Below, piece by piece: positions 7,695-17,300 of a DNA stretch of 43,941 nucleotides. The position numbers and the translations under genes are program-made. The notes below the pieces were generated by a model, which was given only the letters and a program-made list of their open reading frames with translations, ran no database searches and was not told the DNA's origin. This DNA comes from CAYNTG01 sp964400105. Lineage in GTDB: Bacteria; UBP14; UBA6098. Numbering within the stretch: the first letter of the stretch is position 1; every line of letters starts with the position of its first letter. Location of the stretch: assembly GCA_964400105.1 (NCBI GenBank), contig CAYNTG010000012.1:1-43941 (forward strand). Direction: 5' to 3'.

Positions 7695-9194
7695 TTGAAT
7701 AGCTGGGGAGCCATAAAACGCTTCTGTCGAATATACAGGCTGGCAAGTTATGAGGTCGCGGTCCTTATCCTCTTATTGCTTGCTTCAGTGCCGTTTGCTG
7801 CGCCGGAAACTCGTCCAGTGTGCTGCGCCGGCCAACAATATCCCGCACAGCAATCCGAGCTATATTCACAGATCGAGGCATTTATCAAGGTCGCTCCGCC
7901 ATCGCCCGATTTTGATAGATTATCCGCAATTTTCGTGCCAGATGCACCATATATCTACGTCGGCTCGTTTTTGGGAAGAGCGTATTCGGGGATCATTGGA
8001 AAGCGTTTCGATCATATCGTTATTCTGGGTGCCGATCCCACGGCGACCGCTCCAACGATATATTCCGGCGCGAAATTTGTTACTCCGCTCGGGCCGATAC
8101 TATCCGACGACGCATTGGCCGACGAACTTATACAAAAATGTCCGGTGAAATTCGAATCGGTGCTGCCGAAATACCCATTGCCAAGCTCGATCGAGGCTCA
8201 ACTTCCCTTCATTCAATATATATATGGAAAGTATCCGGTGCTCGCGATCGGGCTTTACGACCAAACGTCCGAGGAGGCCGCTTCTATCGGTCACGCTCTC
8301 GCAGGGATACTCGACGACGGGTGTTCGTTGATAATCGGTGTGGTGAACCTTTCGGAATCCTACGATTCGCGTTCCTGCGAGGGAATCGATCACCTTTTGT
8401 TGGACCGGCTTTGCTGTCTGTCGATAGATAAGATGTGCATCGAGTTCGAGCAGGGGAGAATTCAGGCTGCAAGCCCGGCGGTTATCGTTGCGGCGATGGT
8501 CGCATCGATCGATATGGGCGCAAATCACGTCGAGATAATGCGTTATGCCCATTCTGGTGGGATAAGCGGCGACCAGCAATCGGTCGTCGGTTATATGGCG
8601 TCGATGGTCGGCATCAAAGACGGCGCGACCGGGCGAAGGGAAATCTGCATTGCCGAGGAGGACGAGGCGTTTTACCTCGATATCGCACGTCGGGAGATCG
8701 AACGGTATCTCGGTGTCAATAACAGCCCGAAAAGGTCCGAATCGAGCCGGACACGTGGCAGCCATTTTCCTGACGGGGTCTATATCACAGTCTATATGAA
8801 CGATAAGCTTCGCGGCGGAATGACCTCGCTTTTCCCGACGAAACCGCTATTCGAAACTATATCCAAATTGGCTGTGTCGGCGGCCTTCAACGATCCGAGA
8901 TTCAACCCGATTACCATCGACGAACTCGATGACATTACCATTAAAATACACATCATGACCAACGCCAGCATGATCGATTCCCCATGGGATTTCGACCCAT
9001 CGAAGGATGCGTTCTTCATAAAGCGTGGCAGCTATTCCGCGATGATCCTGCCGGGAGAACTTAACCCCGCGCTCGGCAACGAAGAGATTCTCGGACGGGC
9101 ATGTCTTAAAGCTGGGATGCTTTCGAATTGTTGGCGGCAGAGCGAGACGAGCGTTTGGAGCTTCGATATTCATGAATTCGGGGAGGGACATTGA
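7695..9194 (+). CDS. Envelope-targeted Memo-AMMECR1 fusion, degenerate active sites
   Basis: The 499-residue protein starts with a basic n-region and a hydrophobic segment (residues 21-36), so it is exported or membrane-anchored. Residues about 44-305 align with the Memo fold: TPLGPILSD (130-138), SSIEAQLPFIQ (164-174) and VVGYMASM (297-304). Residues about 360-495 align with AMMECR1: LRGG at 372-375, NDPRFNPI at 399-406, KAGMLSNCW at 472-480. Landmark residues are changed: Memo P-H-A-G-Y is PDAPY (82-86), G-P-S-H is GADP (112-115), S-H-Y is ESY (221-223), and AMMECR1 L-R-G-C-I-G is LRGGMT. It is probably a non-catalytic relative. The start is TTG with AGGGGAAG upstream, and it overlaps the M23 gene by 4 nt. 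Confidence 0.75.
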   Translation: MNSWGAIKRFCRIYRLASYEVAVLILLLLASVPFAAPETRPVCCAGQQYPAQQSELYSQIEAFIKVAPPSPDFDRLSAIFVPDAPYIYVGSFLGRAYSGIIGKRFDHIVILGADPTATAPTIYSGAKFVTPLGPILSDDALADELIQKCPVKFESVLPKYPLPSSIEAQLPFIQYIYGKYPVLAIGLYDQTSEEAASIGHALAGILDDGCSLIIGVVNLSESYDSRSCEGIDHLLLDRLCCLSIDKMCIEFEQGRIQAASPAVIVAAMVASIDMGANHVEIMRYAHSGGISGDQQSVVGYMASMVGIKDGATGRREICIAEEDEAFYLDIARREIERYLGVNNSPKRSESSRTRGSHFPDGVYITVYMNDKLRGGMTSLFPTKPLFETISKLAVSAAFNDPRFNPITIDELDDITIKIHIMTNASMIDSPWDFDPSKDAFFIKRGSYSAMILPGELNPALGNEEILGRACLKAGMLSNCWRQSETSVWSFDIHEFGEGH

Positions 9195-10510
9195 ATCGTC
9201 CGATCCCAAAAAAATTCCGTGGGGTTCAAAAACAACGGCCTCACAAAAATAAGAAGCAGAAAAAGTTCGACCTGCTCGGCAGCCTGCGCATTCCCGGCAT
9301 ATTCATTTTAGCCGCGATTTTGACTATTGGATTATTTTATCTATTAGGCAAGGATGCGCAAGCGAGTCCCCTCTGCCCGGATTTCGAGCCGAAGCCTTTC
9401 GACCCAGTTTGTCGATGGTGCGGCGAGATCAAGCGTGACGAATCGCTTTATATCGCATTGACCGGGGCCGGAATGAGTCCGCGCGTTGTCTATGATATCG
9501 ATCGCGGACTCGACGGCATTTTCGACCCGAGGCATATCCTGCCGGGGGATAAGGTCGAAGTCGATATCGACCAAAGCGGAAAGCTCGTTCGTTTCGAGCT
9601 GGAGCGTGCGCCGTGGGAGAGATATTTCGTCGATTGCGTCGAGGATTCGTTTGTTGGTGTGAAGGATACGATCCCGTTGACCTATGTGCTGCGCGCGGTA
9701 AATGGTAAGGTCGAGGGAACGCTCTGGGAATCTATGATAGGGGAGGGCATCCCGGCGGAGATAGTATTGAGATTCACCGATATACTTTCCTTTAATATCG
9801 ACTTTTTGACCGAAACCCGCCCTGGACAAGAGTTTGCGCTGCTTTATGAGGAATTCTACTTCGATGGTGAGCAGATCGATGTAGGTCGTGTTGTCGTCGC
9901 GGAATATTGGATTTCCGACACGAGCTACGGCGGGATTTTTTATATGGACCCGGATAGCGCATCAGGATACTATACTTTAAGCGGCAAGAACACGAAAAAA
10001 GCGCTACTGCGGACGCCGTTGACCTTCCGAAGGATATCGAGTTACTTTACTCACAGTCGATTCCATCCCATTTTGAAGATATATCGCCCGCATCTCGGTG
10101 TCGATTATGCCGCGCCGACCGGCACTCCGGTTTCCGCTTCCGGTTCCGGGGTTATTACTTTCGCCGGGAGAAAAGGCGGATACGGTAATTTTATCGAGAT
10201 AAAGCATAACGGCAATATTGTTACGATGTATGGCCACCTTTCCAAATTCGCGAAGGGAATCCGTAAAGGCGTTCGTGTCAAGCAGGGGCAGCTCATCGCT
10301 TATGTTGGCAGCACCGGTCTTTCCACCGGACCGCACCTCGATTATCGGGTTAAGGTCGGCGGAAAATTTGTGAACCCGCTACGATACGCATTCCCGGACG
10401 GTCCGCCGGTCAAAGGTAAGTATATTGGTGATTTCAGGGACAGGGCGACCGATTATGTCGGCCTTCTCGAAGCGCTAACGAGCAATGGAATTGCCATGAA
10501 AGGGCAATGA
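9191..10510 (+). CDS. M23-family (LytM) peptidoglycan endopeptidase-like protein
   Basis: The 439-residue protein has a very basic N-terminus (10-26), one membrane anchor (34-52), and an OapA/LysM-like domain around 78-140 (R-G-L-D-G-I-F-D-x-R-x-I-L-P-G-D). A C-terminal M23 domain spans about 285-400. Zinc/catalytic positions visible are H301 and D305 (HLGVD), H349 (GHLSK) and H382 in PHLDY, where the usual H-x-H is H-L-D. M23 enzymes cut cell-wall cross-bridges or act as amidase activators. The D384 substitution may alter metal binding. It begins with TTG behind GGGAGGG, its start overlapping the Memo-AMMECR1 stop (TTGA), so the two are translationally coupled. Confidence 0.87.
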   Translation: MNRPIPKKFRGVQKQRPHKNKKQKKFDLLGSLRIPGIFILAAILTIGLFYLLGKDAQASPLCPDFEPKPFDPVCRWCGEIKRDESLYIALTGAGMSPRVVYDIDRGLDGIFDPRHILPGDKVEVDIDQSGKLVRFELERAPWERYFVDCVEDSFVGVKDTIPLTYVLRAVNGKVEGTLWESMIGEGIPAEIVLRFTDILSFNIDFLTETRPGQEFALLYEEFYFDGEQIDVGRVVVAEYWISDTSYGGIFYMDPDSASGYYTLSGKNTKKALLRTPLTFRRISSYFTHSRFHPILKIYRPHLGVDYAAPTGTPVSASGSGVITFAGRKGGYGNFIEIKHNGNIVTMYGHLSKFAKGIRKGVRVKQGQLIAYVGSTGLSTGPHLDYRVKVGGKFVNPLRYAFPDGPPVKGKYIGDFRDRATDYVGLLEALTSNGIAMKGQ

Positions 10511-10659
10511 TTTGACTTGACTTTTAATGATAAATGGTTTAATTAATAGGCTTGTTTGATAAAATCGATCCGATTAATTTCGGGTGAAATCGTATAAGTT
10601 CTTGAAATGGAATGAATAAAGTGATTTTTAATTATATACTCCCGAGGAAGGGGGCATTA

Positions 10660-13600
10660 ATGGAATTTAATGTAAAATTAACGGGCTATGCTATTTTGAC
10701 AGCGGTGCTGCTTTTTGCAGGAGCACTTATAGCGCAACCCACATTGCCACTGTGCGCCGAACTCGTCCATTCCGGATACGATCTCGTTGGCGACACGCTC
10801 GACGACGGAACCGTCCTCTCTGGTTTTGTTCTGGGGCACAGCGCACATCTCGAATTCACATCCGATTGCGCGGAAACCGGAACGCAGTATCGCTTCTTCC
10901 GCACGCCGTGGGGAGCGTCCACTCCGGACCTTCAGACGGATTGGCTTCCGCTCTCCTACACCAATATGGACGGCGCGGGCGATGGCGACGTATTTAAATA
11001 TACCGCCGCGGTTACCGATGGTGATTCGATGGTTTATTCGAATCCACTTGGCGTTCCCGATGCCGATCTCTGGCTCATGCACGATTGGTATCGACCGGAT
11101 TGTGTCGAGGGGATATTCACCGACTATTACGACAGTCCGAGCCGAATTAGGATTGATTGGCGTAAGGGTACCGATAGCGCTTCGGGAATTTACAAGTATT
11201 ACATCTATCGTTCGAACAGCTATGGATCGCTCGAATATATCTCGCCGACGATGGCCGCGATCGACTCAGTCCTCGACAACGGTAGTTCGTTTCTCACCTG
11301 GTCGGATTACGAGGTGACACCGGATCAGTGTTATTGGTATGTCATCGTGCCGATGGACAAGGCTGGACGGGTTCGCCGCGACGATAATAGTATTTTCCGT
11401 AGTTGTGCGAGCGGAATCACGCCGCCGTGGCCGCCATGCGCGATCCTTCGACCAATAGATAGATACCACACCGGAAGCGGAGTTACGGTCAGGATCAATC
11501 TCGATGCCTGCCCGGGCAGTGCGGGCGAAATTGTGCAGTATCGTTATCGTAATTACGGCGTCTATAACGATGTCTCCGGCGATCCGGCGATGTATATGAT
11601 CGAGGAGACCGATTGGACGGACACGCCGTTCTATTTCTTCTCCACGATGGAGTGCAGCACATATACATACAGTGCACAGGCTAGATATCTCGGCCATGCT
11701 CCGAGTCCCTGGTCGCACCTTGGACCGATGGATCCATTGACCACGAACGACCAAACAGCGCCGGGATGCCCGACGGAGATGGTCGCCGTGTCATACGGCG
11801 AAGAGGGTATATGGGTTCATTTCGAGCAGGACCCGACGGACGATTGCGGAAGCGGAATCCTCGGTTATCATCTTTTCAGATTCCCTGCGGATTCGATAAC
11901 GGATCACCTTCCGCCCGATTCGAGCGATCTGGCGGATTACGAACTTCATACATATTACGTCGATAGCGCCGGTCTCTATACATATCAGGACGACGGCCCG
12001 ACCGATCCGGTGATCGATCTCGAGGATAATGTCACATATTACTATGTAGTATGTCCGTTCGATTCGGTCGGTTGGACGAATTGGCTCGATTGCGGCGATG
12101 GCCAGATCGACACGGCGACGGTCGATAAGGGCGTCGCTGGGCCGTTGGCGATTAGCCTTTCAGCATACCACTGTGACGGCTATGTCACTGTCGAATTCAT
12201 AGACACTACCCACTGCGATGCGACGCAGGTCGAGTTCCATTGGTCGGCATCGCCGGATTTCGAGGGCGCGAGTTTTGTCGGCGTCGGCCCGGTTCCGATC
12301 GATTCGGCCACTACTATCGGGAGCTTCACATTCTCGAATCCGGCTGACGAAGATTGCACCGATTGGGATACGCTTACGATCACGCTCGACGATCTTTACG
12401 AAACCCATTGGTTCTTCCGGGCACGATTCTTCGACCAGTTCGGGAACGTCTCGGTATGGAGCAACGTAGTTAACACGAGGATCGACAACACAGCTCCAAC
12501 AACGACGAACATTATAAATGTTCAATCCTTTGCCGATAGCGTTAATACTGTTGATGTTCTCATAAACTGGGATCCATCGGTTTTCGACGACGGCGACGGT
12601 ATCGGTCTCGATTCTGTCGATATATACCGTTCGACCACAGTTGGCGATATCGGAACGGCAATCTTGACGGTTTCTATATTTGAAAATAAATTTATCGATG
12701 GCGATCCTGACCCGGCGAGCAACTGGCACGATAATGTCTATAAGGTTGTTCCGCGCGATTATTGCGGACACCAAAACACCGAAGGCATTCAGGGCTATTT
12801 CAGCGGTTTCGGTCAGCACCCACCGGCCGTGCCGAGAATCGACACGGTGCTGGTTAGCCATTACCTCGATTCGTTCACTATCGTGTGGTCGGATACGGGG
12901 ATCAGCCCAATGAGCACAAAATACGTCCTCCGCCACGGCGGAACGGAAGGCTGGCTCTGGATAGGCGATACGATCATCGCGCCGAACACGCATCTCGGTA
13001 TTGTGCCATCTCACAGCGCGACGTTCCCGATCGAAGACCTTCTCGGCGGCCCGAGGCACTTCTTCATTATGTGCGCTGAAGACGGCGAGGTTCCGGCAAA
13101 CCAGAGCGGTTGGTCGGAGGTTTTCGAATTCGAACTCGACACGGTCCTTAACGTTACGGATACCATTCATATCACCGCAGGCTGGAATTTCATTAGCTTG
13201 CCGGTCATGCCCGCGGACAACAATGCAAGTGTGCTTTTCCCCGGTGGCTTGGATTATTACGAATGGAATCCGATAGCATCCATCTACGAAGATGTTACTG
13301 TTCTCGAGCCGGGGCACGCATACTGGGTGCTTATGTCATCGACAGCGGATTACCCGGTCACCGGAATTCCGGTGGTCAAGGTCGAGCGCGAGGCTATCGG
13401 CCCGGGATTCTGGACGGTCGGTGCACCGCACGATACGCTGGAAACAAGCATAGGAAGCGGTTACGATTGGGACGGCACCGGATGGCTTACAACATTATAC
13501 GAGTATAACGATGGATATATAACGACGGATCGCCTCGAAATGGGGAAGGGGTATTGGCTTCTTCTCACCGGAATCGGCGATTTCTTCACAGAATGGAATA

Positions 13601-14265
13601 TGCCGAAGGCTTTGATGACCTCGAATCCTGAGGTCGAATGGAGCTTCGATGTGGATGCGTCTGGAACGATGCTCGAGGTTGCCTTCTCGGAGAATTCCGA
13701 AATCGGAATCGATCGTGCGGATTTGGTTCTTCCCCCTCCGACTCCGTCGGGCGAGATCGAGCCTTCGCTGATCGACAACGACGGCTTCCGCTATATTCGC
13801 AGCGTTCGCCCGGACGGCGAATGGACGATTTTTGTGAATAGCGAGACGGAGCTTTCGTGGAAGATCGACGAGCTTCCGGCGCTCGATCTCAGGATCGAGA
13901 CCGGATTCGGAACGTTCGATATGCACGAGACCGGATCGGCGATTGTTATCGGCAGCGCGAAGATTGTCGCTTCCGGCAAGCTGCCGTCCGATTACGCCCT
14001 CGGACAGAATATACCGAACCCGTTCAACGCGACGTGTGCGGTGCCATTCACCATGCTCGAAGATGGCGATGTTAGGATTAGGATATTCGACATAGCTGGC
14101 CGCTCGATAGCGACTTTGATAGACGACGAAATATCAGCCGGCGAACATAGCGTTATCTGGGACGGCAAGGATGAGTTCGGTCGGGACATGCCCGGTGGTA
14201 TCTATCTTTGCAGAATGGAAGCAGGGAGTTTCAGTGCCAACAGGCGCATGCTCCTCGTTAAATAG
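10660..14265 (+). CDS. Giant secreted Fn3-like protein with type IX-like C-terminal sorting domain
   Basis: The 1201-residue product has a signal peptide (residues 1-26, ending ALIAQ). Many Fn3-like beta-sandwich units follow, with recurring Y-x-I-Y-R-S and D-N-T-A-P-T patterns and many cysteines in the N-terminal half. A W-N-F-I-S-L-P module common in FCB secreted proteins lies near 846-980. The last ~85 residues are a FlgD-Ig / T9SS type A-like domain: IPNPFNA, V-R-I-R-I-F-D-I-A-G-R, H-S-V-I-W-D-G-K-D, P-G-G-I-Y, ending M-L-L-V-K. It is probably surface-displayed; no enzyme domain is recognised. I chose the ATG at 10660 because GAGGAAGGGGG lies just upstream; an in-frame ATG at 10612 lacks a site. 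Confidence 0.85.
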   Translation: MEFNVKLTGYAILTAVLLFAGALIAQPTLPLCAELVHSGYDLVGDTLDDGTVLSGFVLGHSAHLEFTSDCAETGTQYRFFRTPWGASTPDLQTDWLPLSYTNMDGAGDGDVFKYTAAVTDGDSMVYSNPLGVPDADLWLMHDWYRPDCVEGIFTDYYDSPSRIRIDWRKGTDSASGIYKYYIYRSNSYGSLEYISPTMAAIDSVLDNGSSFLTWSDYEVTPDQCYWYVIVPMDKAGRVRRDDNSIFRSCASGITPPWPPCAILRPIDRYHTGSGVTVRINLDACPGSAGEIVQYRYRNYGVYNDVSGDPAMYMIEETDWTDTPFYFFSTMECSTYTYSAQARYLGHAPSPWSHLGPMDPLTTNDQTAPGCPTEMVAVSYGEEGIWVHFEQDPTDDCGSGILGYHLFRFPADSITDHLPPDSSDLADYELHTYYVDSAGLYTYQDDGPTDPVIDLEDNVTYYYVVCPFDSVGWTNWLDCGDGQIDTATVDKGVAGPLAISLSAYHCDGYVTVEFIDTTHCDATQVEFHWSASPDFEGASFVGVGPVPIDSATTIGSFTFSNPADEDCTDWDTLTITLDDLYETHWFFRARFFDQFGNVSVWSNVVNTRIDNTAPTTTNIINVQSFADSVNTVDVLINWDPSVFDDGDGIGLDSVDIYRSTTVGDIGTAILTVSIFENKFIDGDPDPASNWHDNVYKVVPRDYCGHQNTEGIQGYFSGFGQHPPAVPRIDTVLVSHYLDSFTIVWSDTGISPMSTKYVLRHGGTEGWLWIGDTIIAPNTHLGIVPSHSATFPIEDLLGGPRHFFIMCAEDGEVPANQSGWSEVFEFELDTVLNVTDTIHITAGWNFISLPVMPADNNASVLFPGGLDYYEWNPIASIYEDVTVLEPGHAYWVLMSSTADYPVTGIPVVKVEREAIGPGFWTVGAPHDTLETSIGSGYDWDGTGWLTTLYEYNDGYITTDRLEMGKGYWLLLTGIGDFFTEWNMPKALMTSNPEVEWSFDVDASGTMLEVAFSENSEIGIDRADLVLPPPTPSGEIEPSLIDNDGFRYIRSVRPDGEWTIFVNSETELSWKIDELPALDLRIETGFGTFDMHETGSAIVIGSAKIVASGKLPSDYALGQNIPNPFNATCAVPFTMLEDGDVRIRIFDIAGRSIATLIDDEISAGEHSVIWDGKDEFGRDMPGGIYLCRMEAGSFSANRRMLLVK

Positions 14266-14321
14266 ATGGAATTAAGTTACTAATCTATATGAAAAATAAA
14301 TATAAGAATAAGGAGCGAGCC

Positions 14322-17300
14322 TTGAGAGTAAAGATAATACCAATAATGCTCGGTTTTCTGGCTCTCGGGTTTCTTGGAAGCCTGTTAGCGCAGCCCGCGC
14401 CCGTTTTGGAACCGGAACCCGGATTCACGGCAGGTCATTCGAACGCGATCATCTGGTCGGAACCGACCGGATACAGCGTTACGATTACAGCGTGGGAAAT
14501 CTGGGTCGAAACCGCCTCGACTGGCATACCCGTATGGCCGGACTCGGCTTATAGTGAAATACTCGGACCGGACGGGATATCGATCGGCCCGATACCTGTG
14601 GCCGACGCCGCAGATTTCGGGGTTACATACGGCGGAGACTACGCATATCCCGTCGGGAGCGGTGCATACGGCGAAGCCGACGATCCGCTTACATCGGGTT
14701 TACGCTATTGTTATAAAGTCCGTTATCGCTGGCATCTGGATTCGCCGGAAAGCAACGGATTCTCCGTGTGGTCGGAGACATATTGCAGCGTTCAGGACGC
14801 TGCACCGCCTACGGTAGAGGTCGATTCTTTGCCCGAATGGTGGAACACGGACGTAGTGGATATTCACTATATCGCCACCGATTATCTGGTCGGAGATGTT
14901 GACAGCGTTGTCCTATATTATAGAATGCCGCCATCGACGGATTGGATTCGCAGCGCTTCTGCGGTGCCGCCCGCGCCGGATTACGACGATCATTTCTATT
15001 TCGACATTGCCGGAACCGGCGACGGCGAATATGAGTTCTTCGTCGGGGCATGGGATGCACTCGGAAACGGCACGATTCCGATCGGAACGATGCACGCGCC
15101 GATGGCACGGACTAAGGTTGACGATACCGACCCGACGAGCACTATTTTGGAGACGGACAGCATTCCTGTTTTCTACACAGGATGGTCTGGGGGAGTGGAG
15201 CTATTCTATTCTGCATCAGATATTTATAGTGGTTTAGTTAAAGTATATCTTGATACGGATTTCGGCGATATTCCGGTGTTTCCTTTCGACAGCGCAGCCT
15301 ATGGTGCGGTTTCGAGTGTAACGCGCGATACATTCGTATTCTCGCGCACGGAAAACGGCGAATGGAATATCAGAACCGCAGCACTCGATCTCGCGGGAAA
15401 CCGCGAGTCCGAAACGGCCTGGGACTGGACGATTTATGTCGATACGGGCGATCCAGAATTCACGGCGGTAGAGGTTACCGACACTACGACGGTGCCTCAT
15501 CGTTTTGATGTTCCCGCAATGGACGGATGGACAAACGATCCCACCGTCGAGGTTGTGCCGACAGGCGCGAACGATCCGGAGATCGATGGTTATGCCAGCG
15601 GTCTCGACACGGTTTTGGTGTCTTCTAACTCTGCATTTACAGAGGATTACATGGCTTTTATCCCTTCGGCGACGCCATATCTTTGGCTCGTTCCGGATGG
15701 CGACGGCGAGAAAGAAGCGCATATCAAGCTTCACGATGCTGCCGGTAATATTAGCGATTCTAGATTCGGCATATGCTTACTCGATACCGAGACGCCGGTG
15801 ATCGCTTCGTGCACGCTCTGGAATCATGCGACACCGGATATGGCTACCGATACAACAGTCTCGATGACTGTGGACATTACCGCGCATCTCGATCCGTATT
15901 ACGGCGAAGCGAGCGGGATATTCTTCACACAGAACGAGGCGGATCTCAACTCCATCGCGGAGACGGATTGGGAGCCGGTTGATGGGGACTATACATTTAC
16001 ATTCACGGGATTTACATCCAGCGACTGGATGACAATATACGCGGTCGTGCGCGACAGCGCCGGCAACGTCTGCGATGCGGCGGTCGATAGCATTCGATAC
16101 ATCTTCGGTAGCAAATGGGTCGAGATTTACAATATCAGGGACATCGACGGCCCGGACGTTACCGGAAGATATACCGATACGACGGAAGTCTATATCAAAT
16201 TGAGATATGGCAACGGCGTCGATACGCTCATGGTTTGGGATGGCAGCTCGATGATCGGGCTGCCGGACACATTCTTCTGGGTGGACGATCCGGTGGGGGC
16301 GTCAGACACGATTACTATCGTCGGAAAGCTCGACCGCACGGATGGTTGGCATACATTCAGCGTTCGCGGCAAGGCGGACTACGATATTATCCTTACCGAC
16401 CCGGACACGTCATCGATAGAGTTGGATATTCAGCGCTCGACGGTGCCGAACTTCCTCGTGCTCGATCAAACGACGCATACGGAGCCTTCGGGTCCGTTCG
16501 ATGTCGCCGACACGGGTTGGACGAACGATTCCAATGTAAAGGCTTACTACACTGGTAGTTACGACACCGGCGGCGAGAGCGGCGGAACGGGACTTTATTG
16601 GTATGAAATCTCCGTCGATACGCTCGTTTTGGACGAGGGAGCCTTCCCGCTATCGTATCAGGTGGATTTTGTCCTACCGACCGGCGATGCGCCCTACGAC
16701 GTCCTCGGCGACGTTCGTGACTCCTCAGGAAACTGGGCATCAGAGGGGCCGGATCCGATATTCGAGATCAAATTGGATACTTACACTCCGACAATCGATT
16801 CGGTTGTCTTGCTCGACGCCTCGAGCCTTTCACCGGATTACACCGATGAACCGGGAATCGTCGTTATAATATACGGCGAGGACGATCCATGGACGCCTGC
16901 TTACGCATCGATATTCGAGGATGCAACCGGATATCCGGGCAACGTTCGCCCGTTGCGCGAGTCGTTCGGAAGCGGCACAATTGGATATATACTTACCGAC
17001 ACAATTACCGGCGGACTTAAAACGGTCTATGTCGCCCTCATGGACAAAGCGGGCAACATCTCCGATATGGAATCCGCAACGATCATATACAATAAGGAAA
17101 TCAACCTCGATCTGGTCCTATTCGATTACGACAGCGATCCTGAGAACACCGAGTGCTCGAACGATCCGACTATCGCCGCGCATCTAAATTCTACCGGAAC
17201 TCCGGCGGCGGCATATATCCTTTCGGAGACCTCCGGGGCCACACCCATTCCATCCGACTCTCGTTGGATAGACTATCCGGAAAGCGGCGACACGATGTTC

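Noticed and set aside
10511..10659. Promoter for the giant-protein/motor operon
   Set aside because: TTGACT copies at 10512 and 10517 and a TATAAG at 10593 are present, but none pair at a 16-19 nt spacing, so no promoter is called.
12160..13317. 385-codon open frame on the minus strand inside the giant Fn3 protein gene
   Set aside because: It is an antisense shadow of a strongly coding plus-strand gene, with arginine-rich, family-less composition and no ribosome site.
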